Of a DNA stretch of 64,000 nt, positions 17,233-26,650 are shown in pieces. The position numbers and the translations under genes are program-made. This DNA is from JAHDCJ01 sp039028895 (lineage in GTDB: Bacteria > Bacteroidota > Bacteroidia > Chitinophagales > Saprospiraceae), in contig JBCCHF010000033.1 of assembly GCA_039028895.1 (NCBI GenBank), positions 10,770 to 74,769 of the forward strand, given 5' to 3'. A model generated the notes under the pieces. That model ran no database searches and was not told where the DNA came from. It worked only from the letters and a program-made list of their open reading frames with translations. Each line of letters begins with the position of its first letter. The stretch's first letter is position 1.

Positions 17233-19737
17233 ATGATGAATTTTTCTTTCAAAAGCTTATTCATCCTCCTCATCTTATCTCTTTTTTCCATATCCGCTAT
17301 TGGCCAGCAAGCTACCGTAAAAGGAACGCTGACTGATGCCGAAAAAAATGAGCCACTCCCCTTCGCAAATGTTGTGGTAGACGGCACTTCATCTGGGGCC
17401 ACTACTGATGATGACGGAAAGTGGGAAATCAGACTTGATCCCGGAAATTACACGTTTGTATTTTCCTATATCGGCTTTGATGAAATAACCAGGGAATTAA
17501 CTTTAGCAGCCAATGAAGAGCGCGTTATTGATATTGCCCTTGGAACAGAAGCAGAATTGCTTGAACAAGTGGTTGTTACCACCAATAAATCGGGCGTAAA
17601 AGTTGGTGAATCTACAGTATCAATTGCTGTTATTCAGCCGAGTTTAATCGAAAACACCAATTCGACCGCGGTTGATGAGGTCGTTGAAAAGATCCCGGGC
17701 GTCCAGGTAGTTGATGGACAAGCCAATATTCGCGGTGGATCAGGTTATTCTTATGGAGCCGGAAGTCGTGTTCTGTTATTGGTTGATGACCTTCCTTTTC
17801 TGCAGGGTGACGCCGGCTTTCCTAACTGGAGAGACGTTCCTGTTGAAAACTTGAGTCAGATTGAAGTTCTCAAAGGAGCCGCCTCAGCGCTTTATGGCTC
17901 TTCAGCCATGAATGGAATTATCAATGTTCGGACAGCTTATCCGACTTCTGACCCGGTTACTACCGTTTCTTTCTATAATACCCTTTACCTCAATCCACCT
18001 ACCTTAGACACTTGCAAATTGTATAATGTCGCTGCTTGTGACACTTCTGGTCAGGGCCATCTTGTTAATCCTGCATGGTGGGGAGACAGACAGCCTATTG
18101 AAGCAGGTGCGCAGTTTGCCCACAGGCAGAAATATGGCAATTTTGACCTTGTAGTTGGCGGAAATATTTTTTACCAGAACAACTGGAGACAGGAAGAATA
18201 TACCAGAAGAGGCCGATTAAACGTAAATACCCGCTATCGCCTGACAGATAAAGTCTCATTTGGCGTAAACGCAAACTTCAACGTAGGTCCAAGTGGTAGC
18301 ATTTTTCTTTGGCAAGATGCTGACCAGGGATCATTACAACCGCTTAATGCTGTTCCAGGCCTCGGCATCACCGGGTTGGAAACTAATAGTACCAGTAAAG
18401 TATGGCGTTATAATCTTGATCCATTTGTTACAGCTTTTGACAAATACGGGAATCGTCATAAGGTGCTTTCCAGGTATTACTTTATCCGGAACAACAATAA
18501 TAACAACCAGTCTAACTCCTCTAAATTGATATTTGGCGAATACCAGTTCCAGCGAACCTTTGAATCGCTAGGTGGACTGAATGTCGTAGCCGGGATCAAT
18601 GCAACACAGACGCGTTCTGATTCTGAATTGTTTGGTAGCTCAAGTTTCAAAGCCACTAATTTTGCTGGTTACCTGCAACTTGACAAGAAATTTTTCGACA
18701 AGCTCTCGCTATCTGTTGGAACTCGTTACGAGCGTAATACGCTTTCATCACCAGATAGTATTGTCTATATTCAGGATCCTGTAACTTACCGTCAGGTCAC
18801 CAATACTACTGAGACTGAATCAAAACCGGTTTTCAGATTTGGTGCCAATTACCAGCCTGCTGATTACACTTTCTTCAGAGCTTCATGGGGCCAGGGTTAT
18901 CGCTTTCCTACAATAGCAGAAAAATATATCTCCACATCAATTGGCAATGTTCTCAATATACTTCCGAGTTTTGACTTGAAATCAGAAACCGGATGGAGTG
19001 CTGAGTTTGGTATTCGTCAGGGTGTAAAGATTTCTACATGGCAGGGCTTTTTCGATCTATCACTATTTTGGACAGAGTACCAGGACATGATGGAATTCAC
19101 CTTTGGTGGTGACAGAACAGAAGGAGATCCTCTTCTATTTTTCCGTTCTTTAAATGTTGGTGATACGCGCATCAGGGGTGCCGAGATCAGCTTTATTGGG
19201 AAAGGCGACCTGTTCGGTGTACCAACAGAATTGCTAATGGGATACACTTATATTGATCCTAAATTCCAGGAATGGGTAACCGATACAACGGGTATCACTC
19301 TTACTGATGAAATTAGAGAAGGTTACGCCAATTTTATCAACTCATCCAGTGACCAGAACGTATTGAAATACAGGTTCAAACATTCGTTTAAAATCGATGT
19401 TCAGTCCACATTTTTCAAGAAATTGGATGTAGGACTTTCCATCCAGCATTACAGCTTTATGGAAGCTATTGACCAATTTTTTGAAGAAGCCGCAATTGAG
19501 TTATTTCCAGGTGTCGTGATTAATGCTGATTTATTTGGATTGAAAAGATACCGTGATAATAATCGAGGTGGCAATACTGTGGTCGATGCAAGAATGGCTT
19601 ATCACATTACTGATCATGCCAAAGTTTCCTTGCTTGTGAAAAACCTGGCAAACAGGTATTATTTTGTACGTCCGGCGTTGACAGAAGCACCCATTAATCT
19701 GACCTTGCGTTTCGATTACAAGTTTGGCGGGAAATAG
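17233..19737 (+). CDS. TonB-dependent outer-membrane receptor
   Basis: An 834-residue receptor. It has a signal peptide (about 1-24); a carboxypeptidase-regulatory-like Ig domain (TVKGTLTDAEKNEPLPFANVVVDGT to the 110s), typical of Bacteroidota receptors; a plug domain at about 128-235 (VDEVVEKIPGVQVVDGQANIRGGS, GAASALYGSSAMNGIINV); and a barrel to the end (FDYKFGGK). It imports a large ligand using energy from TonB. There is no SusD partner, so a siderophore, cobalamin or metal complex is more likely than a glycan, by inference. It is followed 43 bases later by a methyltransferase. The stretch TAACTTAG at 17175-17182 resembles a -7 box. Confidence 0.95.
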   Translation: MMNFSFKSLFILLILSLFSISAIGQQATVKGTLTDAEKNEPLPFANVVVDGTSSGATTDDDGKWEIRLDPGNYTFVFSYIGFDEITRELTLAANEERVIDIALGTEAELLEQVVVTTNKSGVKVGESTVSIAVIQPSLIENTNSTAVDEVVEKIPGVQVVDGQANIRGGSGYSYGAGSRVLLLVDDLPFLQGDAGFPNWRDVPVENLSQIEVLKGAASALYGSSAMNGIINVRTAYPTSDPVTTVSFYNTLYLNPPTLDTCKLYNVAACDTSGQGHLVNPAWWGDRQPIEAGAQFAHRQKYGNFDLVVGGNIFYQNNWRQEEYTRRGRLNVNTRYRLTDKVSFGVNANFNVGPSGSIFLWQDADQGSLQPLNAVPGLGITGLETNSTSKVWRYNLDPFVTAFDKYGNRHKVLSRYYFIRNNNNNNQSNSSKLIFGEYQFQRTFESLGGLNVVAGINATQTRSDSELFGSSSFKATNFAGYLQLDKKFFDKLSLSVGTRYERNTLSSPDSIVYIQDPVTYRQVTNTTETESKPVFRFGANYQPADYTFFRASWGQGYRFPTIAEKYISTSIGNVLNILPSFDLKSETGWSAEFGIRQGVKISTWQGFFDLSLFWTEYQDMMEFTFGGDRTEGDPLLFFRSLNVGDTRIRGAEISFIGKGDLFGVPTELLMGYTYIDPKFQEWVTDTTGITLTDEIREGYANFINSSSDQNVLKYRFKHSFKIDVQSTFFKKLDVGLSIQHYSFMEAIDQFFEEAAIELFPGVVINADLFGLKRYRDNNRGGNTVVDARMAYHITDHAKVSLLVKNLANRYYFVRPALTEAPINLTLRFDYKFGGK

Positions 19738-19780
19738 ACATTCTTTTTGGCTGAATAGCCAATTCGTATAATCCTAATTT

Positions 19781-20614
19781 GTGTTTTTTACCATCACTTC
19801 ATATCTCAGGTATTATCTGAATGCTAAAACGAAGTTTGAGGTCCACTCCCCCTTTGTTTTTGACTTTGTTAATGAGATACTGGAAGATGATAGGCAGTAT
19901 TATGCTTTTGAACAGGTAAAACGGATTTACCAAAACCTGCTTCACAATGATCGTATAATAGAAGTAACTGACCTGGGTGCTGGTTCAAAACACACAAAAG
20001 GCACCTCCAGAAAAATCAGTAAGATCGCTAAGACGGCTGTCTCTCCGCTTCCCAAAGGGCAACTACTATTCAGGATTATTAATTTCTACAAACCGGAAAA
20101 GCTGCTGGAGTTGGGTACTTCTTTCGGCATCTCTACCCTTCTTCAAAGCACAACTTCTTCAAAAAGTCAAATGATAACAATTGAGGGATGTCCTGAGATC
20201 GCGAAAGTAGCCAATAACCATTTTTCCAAGTTCCCGAAAACGGAAATTAAATTGCGTATTGGTGATTTTGCGTCCCAGCTATCAAAAGCGATAGCTGAAC
20301 TTGGGCATTTAGACTATGTATATTTTGATGGCAACCATAAGAAAGAACCAACCCTCAACTATTTTCATACTTGCCTGAACGCCTCGCATGAAAACAGCAT
20401 TTTCATTTTTGATGATATCCATTGGTCGCAAGATATGGAGAAAGCCTGGGCGGAAATAAAAAATCACCCAAGCGTTACATTGTCAATTGATCTTTATTCT
20501 ATCGGCCTTATATTTTTTAGAACATCATTTAAAAGTAAACAGCATTACGCGCTAATCAAGAGTTGGAAAAAGCCCTGGAAAATGGGATTTTTCGGTAGTA
20601 ATATTCCACAATAA
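19781..20614 (+). CDS. Class I SAM-dependent methyltransferase
   Basis: A 277-residue methyltransferase. Motif I is KLLELGTSFGISTLLQ, the SAM-binding Gly-rich loop, about residue 108; the acidic motif II equivalent is MITIEGCPEIA; DYVYFDGNHKK follows, and IFIFDDIHW is the O-methyltransferase-like metal/substrate segment. The N-terminus (YYLNAKTKFEVHSPFVFDFVNEIL) is a Bacteroidota-typical extension. The start is a GTG at 19781; no ATG fits. The substrate is unknown; an O-methyltransferase on a small molecule is most likely. It runs to 16 bases before the convergent thioesterase. Confidence 0.82.
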   Translation: MFFTITSYLRYYLNAKTKFEVHSPFVFDFVNEILEDDRQYYAFEQVKRIYQNLLHNDRIIEVTDLGAGSKHTKGTSRKISKIAKTAVSPLPKGQLLFRIINFYKPEKLLELGTSFGISTLLQSTTSSKSQMITIEGCPEIAKVANNHFSKFPKTEIKLRIGDFASQLSKAIAELGHLDYVYFDGNHKKEPTLNYFHTCLNASHENSIFIFDDIHWSQDMEKAWAEIKNHPSVTLSIDLYSIGLIFFRTSFKSKQHYALIKSWKKPWKMGFFGSNIPQ

Positions 20615-20630
20615 AAGATTTATGGCAGGT

Positions 20631-21152
20631 CTATTTTTCTGCTTCAAAAAGCGCCCTGATGTCATGTGCGTCTTTTGGCTTAAGGCGACCACTCATCAGG
20701 AGTCTTAATTCCCGTCGTCTTTGTGCGGTTTCATACCGTCTTTGCTCTTCCGCAGTAACTGGTACTAATTTAGGTACTTTACATGGTCTGAAAGTTTCAT
20801 CATCTAACGCTACAAAAGTGTAATAGGCGTCGTTGGACATTCTATGATTACCTCCCTTAATGTCAGAGGTATAAACCTCCACATAAATTTCCATGGAGGT
20901 ATTAAACGCTCTAGTAACAACTGCTTTTATGGTAATTACATCACCTAGCGGTATAGGTCTTTTGAAAGAAACATTATCGACCGAAGCAGTGGTCACATGA
21001 GAGCCGGCATGCTTGCCAGCACAGATGCCTCCTGCAATATCCATCCATCTTAAAAGATTACCTCCCATTAGGTTATGCAGCGGATTGGTATCGTTAGGCA
21101 TAATAAGCTCTGTCATTATGGTTTCTGAGTCTGAAACTCTTTTCTCTGTCAT
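20631..21152 (-). CDS. Hotdog-fold acyl-CoA thioesterase (YciA/BFIT type)
   Basis: A 173-residue thioesterase that hydrolyses acyl-CoA to free acid and CoA. The hotdog signature is seen in NPLHNLMGGNLLRWMDIAGG (active-site Asn-His and the Asp helix), HVTTASVDNVSFKRPIPLGDVI and EIYVEVYTSD. The C-terminal 40 residues are an extra basic helix ending in HDIRALFEAEK. The length is normal. It lies 34 bases after the alpha/beta hydrolase gene in the same direction and may share its transcript. Confidence 0.9.
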   Translation of the reverse strand: MTEKRVSDSETIMTELIMPNDTNPLHNLMGGNLLRWMDIAGGICAGKHAGSHVTTASVDNVSFKRPIPLGDVITIKAVVTRAFNTSMEIYVEVYTSDIKGGNHRMSNDAYYTFVALDDETFRPCKVPKLVPVTAEEQRRYETAQRRRELRLLMSGRLKPKDAHDIRALFEAEK

Positions 21153-21186
21153 TGGAAAGTTATTCTGAGTTAATAATTACGACTGA

Positions 21187-21840
21187 CTAACTTTGGATCT
21201 TATTGGCAAGGTCAATAAGAATTTTCCTGTCAATCATATGTTTTCCTGCAAAACTGACAACATCAACTTGCAAGTTGTTTTTTTCGAGAAAGCCTTTATA
21301 GGCTTCTACTCGTTGGGGTGTCAAAAATTCGTCCTGATCTCCAATGACTAAAGTTAACCGTTTTGAATTTAACCAATCCTTAACTGCCGGATAATCAATA
21401 TCATGGGCAAATTGACCTGCCCAAAGCACAAGGTTTTGAAAATCGTGTCGAAACCTAACTGCCCATCTGATAATGGTCGGACAGCCCTGCGAAAATCCGA
21501 ACAGTGTAGTTTGCCTCAGGTTTACCAATTTCCCGATGAACGAATGGTAGATTGATTCAATGTAAAGGCAATAATCATCGATTTCATGCAGGCGCTCTTC
21601 TTTTGTCATCCAGGAAGCTCCTACATGCCCGGTGAAGCCTCCAAAATAGAATCGGCTCAGGCCCTCAGGAGCAATGATCAACGTTTTACCATCGTCGAGA
21701 TCCTTAAATTTGCTGGTAAATTTCTCGATTTCCTGGCCATACCCATGTGTACATATCCATAACTTTTCGATGGCCGGTCCAGGGTTACCGATTGTAAAAT
21801 ATCGGGCGGTTTTTGAAACTTTGATATGATGAGCTTTCAC
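21187..21840 (-). CDS. Alpha/beta hydrolase, predicted esterase
   Basis: A 217-residue cytosolic esterase of the phospholipase/carboxylesterase group. The nucleophile elbow is GFSQGCP (Ser of G-x-S-x-G), the acid is Asp in LVIGDQDEFLTP, and the histidine is in SFAGKHMID. The start is a GTG at 21840 (VKAHHIKVSK), the first reasonable one. There is no signal peptide. The substrate cannot be determined. It lies just upstream of the thioesterase gene and diverges from dnaG. Confidence 0.88.
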   Translation of the reverse strand: MKAHHIKVSKTARYFTIGNPGPAIEKLWICTHGYGQEIEKFTSKFKDLDDGKTLIIAPEGLSRFYFGGFTGHVGASWMTKEERLHEIDDYCLYIESIYHSFIGKLVNLRQTTLFGFSQGCPTIIRWAVRFRHDFQNLVLWAGQFAHDIDYPAVKDWLNSKRLTLVIGDQDEFLTPQRVEAYKGFLEKNNLQVDVVSFAGKHMIDRKILIDLANKIQS

Positions 21841-22007
21841 TAGTTCTTACTGTTTTGTTACTTCAACTTTTTCAATGCAAAGAAAAACAATCAATCTTTA
21901 AAACCTGACCTGATAATTGAGTATTTTTAAACGAAGACAAAAATTAAAATGATTGAAGTCATTTTTCCCATAAGGTAAATGGGTAATTTGGCATTAACCT
22001 GGTACAA

Positions 22008-23966
22008 TTGATCACGCAAAAAACCATAAACGAAATATTTGAGACTGCGCGTATTGAGGACGTAGTGGGAGACTTTGTTTCTCTTAAAAAGCGAGGCGTA
22101 AATCTCATTGGACTATGTCCTTTTCATAATGAAAAGACACCCTCATTTACGGTTTCTCCAAGTAAGAATATTTATAAATGTTTTGGATGCGGAGAAGGAG
22201 GCAATCCGGTTAATTTCGTAATGACCCATGAGAACTTCACCTATCCTGAAGCCTTGCGGTACCTCGCCAAGAAATATAATATTGAAATTGAAGAAACGCG
22301 CACCACAAGCGAAAGTGAGCAAGAGAGAAAACTCTTCGACAGTCTTTTCCTCATCAACAAATTTGCTCAGGAATGGTACACGGATCAATTGTTAAATTCT
22401 AACCTTGGCAAATCTGTAGGTCTTCACTATTTCAAGGAGCGTGGCTTTTTGGAAGAAACTATCAAGAAATTCGGATTGGGTTTTGCACCTCCAGGCGGTG
22501 ATGATTTTGTTAAAACCGCCAAGCAAAAAGGCTATAACGCAGAGCTGCTAAAAAAAGCAGGATTGGTAACCCAATATGGTAAAGATTTTTTCAGAAACAG
22601 GGTACTGTTTACTATCCATAACCTTACCGGGAAAGTAGTTGGCTTTGGCGGACGTATCCTTGAAGCGAACAAGAAAGCTCCGAAATATATCAATACTGCC
22701 GAGTCTGAAATTTACAATAAGAGTAAGATTCTGTACGGCATGTATTTTGCCAAAAAGGCGATTCGCCAAAAAGAGAATTGTCTTATGGTAGAGGGCTATA
22801 CAGATGTGATCTCTCTTCACCAGGCTGGCATCGAAAATGTAGTAGCCTCATCAGGGACTTCTCTTACTGTTGAACAGATTAGACTCGTAAAACGGTATAC
22901 ACCAAATATGACCATCCTTTTCGATGGTGATCCAGCTGGTGTAAAAGCTGCCCTTCGTGGGCTTGACCTTGTGCTTGAACAAGATATGAACGTCAAGATC
23001 GTCCTGTTACCTGAAGGTGAAGACCCCGATTCATATCTTAATTCGCTTGGTAGTCAGGCATTCGAAGAGTTTATCAGCGATAACGCCAGAGATTTCATCC
23101 TCTTTAAAACTTCGCTTTTATTAGAAGAAACTAAAGGAGATCCGATCAAAAAGACGGCGCTGGTAAAGGATATTGTCAATAGCATCGCGAAAATACCGGA
23201 CCCGATTAAACGATCGGTTTATATCAAGGAATGTGCCTTACGGCTGGAGGTCAATGAGCAGGTGTTGGTTTCTTCGACCAATAAACTAATGCAACAAGCG
23301 CTGACCAAGAAAAAGCAACGGGAGGCTTTTAAACAACAGAATGAAGAAGAAGGCTTCTGGCCTACCTCTGAAGAACCTTCCCATACGGATGAAGTTGCCC
23401 CTCAACCCAAAAAATCTGGTATCAGCGATGACTTCCAGGAAAAAGATATTATAAGGTTGTTGGTAGAGTTTGGTGATAAGGAAATGGAACCTGGCCTATC
23501 AGTCGCATTTTATATTCTCGCTAATATGGAAGATATTATGGAGGAATTCGATAATGACTTCTACAAATTAGTGGTTAAAGACTGCTATCAACGGGTAAAG
23601 GAAAAAGTACCTTTGACCCAAAAATACTTTCTTACCCATAAGAATGAAAAAATCCAGCGATTGGCGGTCTCAGTAATGAGTTCACCTCACGAATACAGTC
23701 CCAACTGGGAAGCCATGTTTGGAATGTCTCTTCAGACCCAACCAACTCCAGAAAAAAACTTCAAACGCGATACCATCAAAAGTGTTGACCGATTTAAGTT
23801 TAGAAAAGTTGACAGGCTTTGTAGAAAGAATGTCGAAAAGATGAAATCCTTACAGGAAAGAGGTGATGTTGCCGGGTATATGAAGGCAATGAAAGTTCAT
23901 CAAAAACTAACCAAGCTCCGTAAAGAGCTGGGCGACCTGATAGGCACGGTCGGGGCCATCAAGTAA
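22008..23966 (+). CDS. dnaG: DNA primase
   Basis: A 652-residue primase that makes the RNA primers for DNA replication, interacting with the replicative helicase. The zinc-binding domain has Cys37, His40, Cys58 and Cys61 (CPFHNEKTPSFTVSP, KCFGCGEGG). The TOPRIM core carries MVEGYTDVISLHQAG and MTILFDGDPAGVKAALRG. The C-terminal helicase-binding region (about 480-652) is helical. The start is a TTG at 22008 giving MITQKTINEIFE, which matches the usual N-terminus; no ATG fits. Length is normal for the phylum. Confidence 0.97.
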   Translation: MITQKTINEIFETARIEDVVGDFVSLKKRGVNLIGLCPFHNEKTPSFTVSPSKNIYKCFGCGEGGNPVNFVMTHENFTYPEALRYLAKKYNIEIEETRTTSESEQERKLFDSLFLINKFAQEWYTDQLLNSNLGKSVGLHYFKERGFLEETIKKFGLGFAPPGGDDFVKTAKQKGYNAELLKKAGLVTQYGKDFFRNRVLFTIHNLTGKVVGFGGRILEANKKAPKYINTAESEIYNKSKILYGMYFAKKAIRQKENCLMVEGYTDVISLHQAGIENVVASSGTSLTVEQIRLVKRYTPNMTILFDGDPAGVKAALRGLDLVLEQDMNVKIVLLPEGEDPDSYLNSLGSQAFEEFISDNARDFILFKTSLLLEETKGDPIKKTALVKDIVNSIAKIPDPIKRSVYIKECALRLEVNEQVLVSSTNKLMQQALTKKKQREAFKQQNEEEGFWPTSEEPSHTDEVAPQPKKSGISDDFQEKDIIRLLVEFGDKEMEPGLSVAFYILANMEDIMEEFDNDFYKLVVKDCYQRVKEKVPLTQKYFLTHKNEKIQRLAVSVMSSPHEYSPNWEAMFGMSLQTQPTPEKNFKRDTIKSVDRFKFRKVDRLCRKNVEKMKSLQERGDVAGYMKAMKVHQKLTKLRKELGDLIGTVGAIK

Positions 23967-24013
23967 CCTTATCTTTTTTAATCGATAATCCATAATCCTG
24001 TCTCGAAAAAAGA

Positions 24014-24048
24014 AAGGGTCTCAATTCATTAGGCAAATTGAGACCCTT
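24014..24048. terminator. Bidirectional hairpin terminator after dnaG
   Basis: A perfect 13-base stem (AAGGGTCTCAATT at 24014-24026 with its complement at 24036-24048) and a 9-base loop. It lies between the convergent dnaG and PUR-protein genes. The following T-run is poor on the plus strand, and on the minus strand a short T-run follows (TTTCTTTTTTC), so it works best for the minus-strand gene but could serve both. Confidence 0.85.
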
Positions 24049-24077
24049 ATAGGCAATTAACAATTATCTTTAGTGGC

Positions 24078-24587
24078 TTACCACTTTAAGTCTTCATCAT
24101 CCAGATCATCAGGGGTATCTTCTTCGGAACTATCTTCTTCGTTTGAACTGACAGGTACTTCTTCGAGTATTGGTTCTTCTTCAACGACGACCGTTTCTTC
24201 AGGCTCTGTTGATTCTTCTGGCATCGGCTGAGGCTCAGGATCGATCTCTATGCCTTTAGCCTGTGCTTTTTCTTCTTCTGCTTTTCGTGCCTCATACTCT
24301 TCATGACGTCGTGTGTATTCGTCATAATCGTACTCGGGAAGCAGATTTTGTTTGATGTGATTAACGGTTTCTTCAAGGCCGGCTACAAATCGATTGAAAT
24401 CTTCTTTGTAAAGGAAAAGCTTGTGTCTTTCGTACCCATCTCTTTCGAATCTTTTGGTGCTTTCAGTGATGGTGAGATAATAATCTTCACCTCTGGTTTT
24501 TCGCACATCGAAGAAATAAGTTCTTCTCCTTCCTGCCTTCACTTTCTTTGAAAAAACGCTTTCAAATTTTTTCCTGTCAAAGTCCAC
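24078..24587 (-). CDS. PUR-alpha-like nucleic-acid-binding protein (DUF3276)
   Basis: A 169-residue protein with an N-terminal PUR domain (residues about 8-75): FSKKVKAGRRRTYFFDVRKTRGEDYYLTITES, then KLFLYKEDFNRFVAGLEETVNHI. PUR repeats form a whirly-like fold that binds single-stranded DNA or RNA. The remaining half is a low-complexity acidic tail rich in Glu and Pro (EEEPILEEVPVSSNEEDSSE). Such proteins are nearly universal in Bacteroidota; their role is not well defined. Confidence 0.9.
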   Translation of the reverse strand: MDFDRKKFESVFSKKVKAGRRRTYFFDVRKTRGEDYYLTITESTKRFERDGYERHKLFLYKEDFNRFVAGLEETVNHIKQNLLPEYDYDEYTRRHEEYEARKAEEEKAQAKGIEIDPEPQPMPEESTEPEETVVVEEEPILEEVPVSSNEEDSSEEDTPDDLDDEDLKW

Positions 24588-24663
24588 AACTCACAGTGTT
24601 TTTGGGTGGTTAATTGGGTGTTCTCTCTTTACAAATGTAATTAATTGCCTATGAATTAAAAAA

Positions 24664-26454
24664 TTATCCAGTTTTAATTTCCAACTCCTCCAACTTTTGT
24701 TTTTCAAAAAGATCAAAATAGAAACCTTTATTTTTTAGAAGCTCTTCATGTGTGCCCTGCTCAACGATCCTGCCTTCATCTAGAACAATAATCTTGTTAA
24801 AGTCCAAAAGCGCATAAATACGATGGGTGATCATTATTGCTGTTTGCCTGGCCAGTTCATCCTCAAAGTAATCCAGGATTCTTTTTTCGGTTTTGGTATC
24901 TACTGCCGAAAGACAATCATCGAGTATCAGGATATCCGGTTTTTTAATCAATGCCCTCGCAATGGATATCCGCTGTTTCTGTCCGCCAGACAAGGTAACC
25001 CCTCTTTCTCCAACCATGGTTTCGAAGCCGTTACTCAAACCCAATATTTCATCGTAAACAGAAGCATATTTTGCATATTGGTGCACCTCTTCTTCAGTAG
25101 CTTCTATGCCAAATGAGATGTTATTGGCTACGGTATCTGAAAAAAGGAAAACATCCTGAGGTACATACCCGATTTGCTTGCGTAATGAGGGCAAATGATG
25201 TTCTTGTATATTCTTGCCATCAATAATGACCTCCCCTTTAGAAACATCGTACATTCTGACTATCAAATCTGCAATGGTTGTTTTTCCAGAACCCGTTCGG
25301 CCGATTATGGCCATTTTATCGCCAGGCTTTAGCTCAAAGGAGACATCAGTCAAGGCCTGGATACCAGTATCCGGATAAATGAAGGTCACATCGTCAAACT
25401 TGATGGCTCCTTGAAGAGAAGTAGCTGTGCCAGATTGGTTTTGAATTACTGGCTCAGTGTTCAGAAACTCATTAATCCTTTTTTGTGAAGCAGAGGCCCT
25501 TTGAACAATAGCTGCAACCCATCCTATTGCTGTAACAGGCCAGGTCAACATATTGATATAGATCACGAATTCTGCAATATTCCCCGGGGTAATATTTCCT
25601 TTGATCACTTGCAGTCCTCCAATATATACAGTAATGATCGTACTCATACCAATGAGTAACAGCATCAGCGGATGAAACAAAGCCTCCACCCTGGCTAATT
25701 CCATTGACCGCTCTTTGTAGTCTTCTGATTCTTTACCAAAAAATTTCTCCATTGGTTTTTCCTGGACATAAGACTTAATGACCCTTATTCCAGAATACAC
25801 TTCCTGCGAAATGCTATTTAACGCAGACAACTGTTTTTGAATTGATTCGGATTTCCTGTTAATCAGGTTACTCACATAATAGATGGATATAGAAAGGAAA
25901 GGCAGGGGTAGCAAACTGTACATGGTCAATTCAGGACTCACACTGATCATTGCTGAGATCACCATAACAAACAAAACGACCAGGTTAATGCCATACATAA
26001 CAGCAGGACCAAGATACATCCTGACCTTGTTCACATCTTCTGTAATCCTGGCCATGAGATCTCCTGTATTATTTCGCTTATAGAAAGCCAGGTCAAGTTT
26101 TTCGTAATGAGAGAATATTTCATTGCGCAGATCAAACTCAATCAATCTCGACATCACAATGATGGTTTGGCGCATAAAATACATGAACACTCCCATTATC
26201 AAGGCAAGCACAATTACAATTACGCCAAACAACATCAGAATTAATCCGAGCTGAGCGAAAAGCTCTGCCTGGATAGCAAAGCCGCTGTACATCCTGTACA
26301 TGCCGATATTTTCAACTACAAGATCAAGGGCATGTCGGATCGCTTTGGGTTGCAAAACTCTGAAATAATTCTGAGCAGCAACGAATAAGATGCCAATGAG
26401 GAACCGCCATCGGTATTTGTAAAAGTACTTATTTAAAAAAGCCAGTTCTTTCAT
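24664..26454 (-). CDS. ABC exporter, fused TM and ATPase domains (MsbA/MdlA type)
   Basis: A 596-residue half-transporter. The TM domain (six helices) covers about 15-325; the ATPase domain follows, with Walker A GRTGSGKTT at about 380, signature LSGGQKQR at about 488 and Walker B ILILDDCLSAVD at about 511. The residue after the Walker B Asp is Asp rather than the usual catalytic Glu, as in MdlA-like proteins; such subunits often work as one half of a heterodimer. No partner is adjacent. Substrate is unknown: lipid or drug. A TACTTTTG box on the minus strand at 26462-26469 implies a nearly leaderless transcript. Confidence 0.9.
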   Translation of the reverse strand: MKELAFLNKYFYKYRWRFLIGILFVAAQNYFRVLQPKAIRHALDLVVENIGMYRMYSGFAIQAELFAQLGLILMLFGVIVIVLALIMGVFMYFMRQTIIVMSRLIEFDLRNEIFSHYEKLDLAFYKRNNTGDLMARITEDVNKVRMYLGPAVMYGINLVVLFVMVISAMISVSPELTMYSLLPLPFLSISIYYVSNLINRKSESIQKQLSALNSISQEVYSGIRVIKSYVQEKPMEKFFGKESEDYKERSMELARVEALFHPLMLLLIGMSTIITVYIGGLQVIKGNITPGNIAEFVIYINMLTWPVTAIGWVAAIVQRASASQKRINEFLNTEPVIQNQSGTATSLQGAIKFDDVTFIYPDTGIQALTDVSFELKPGDKMAIIGRTGSGKTTIADLIVRMYDVSKGEVIIDGKNIQEHHLPSLRKQIGYVPQDVFLFSDTVANNISFGIEATEEEVHQYAKYASVYDEILGLSNGFETMVGERGVTLSGGQKQRISIARALIKKPDILILDDCLSAVDTKTEKRILDYFEDELARQTAIMITHRIYALLDFNKIIVLDEGRIVEQGTHEELLKNKGFYFDLFEKQKLEELEIKTG

Positions 26455-26650
26455 CAGGTGTCAAAAGTAATAATTATACTGACATGTTCGAAAGAGAAAT
26501 TTTTCACCTTTTGTTCAAGGTTTTAAAAAAAATGCCGTTATTTGGGATCAGTTTTGAAGATAGATTATCCACTTGGTTTTAGAATAGAACCGACAGCTGG
26601 TTCAAACTTAAATCAAATGCTTCTCGAACCCTAAGGTCTTTTTTGAGTAT

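Noticed and set aside
24664..26454. Asp in place of the catalytic Glu in the ABC exporter read as a dead ATPase
   Set aside because: The ILILDD variant occurs in working MdlA-like half-transporters, so it points to heterodimer use, not loss of function.
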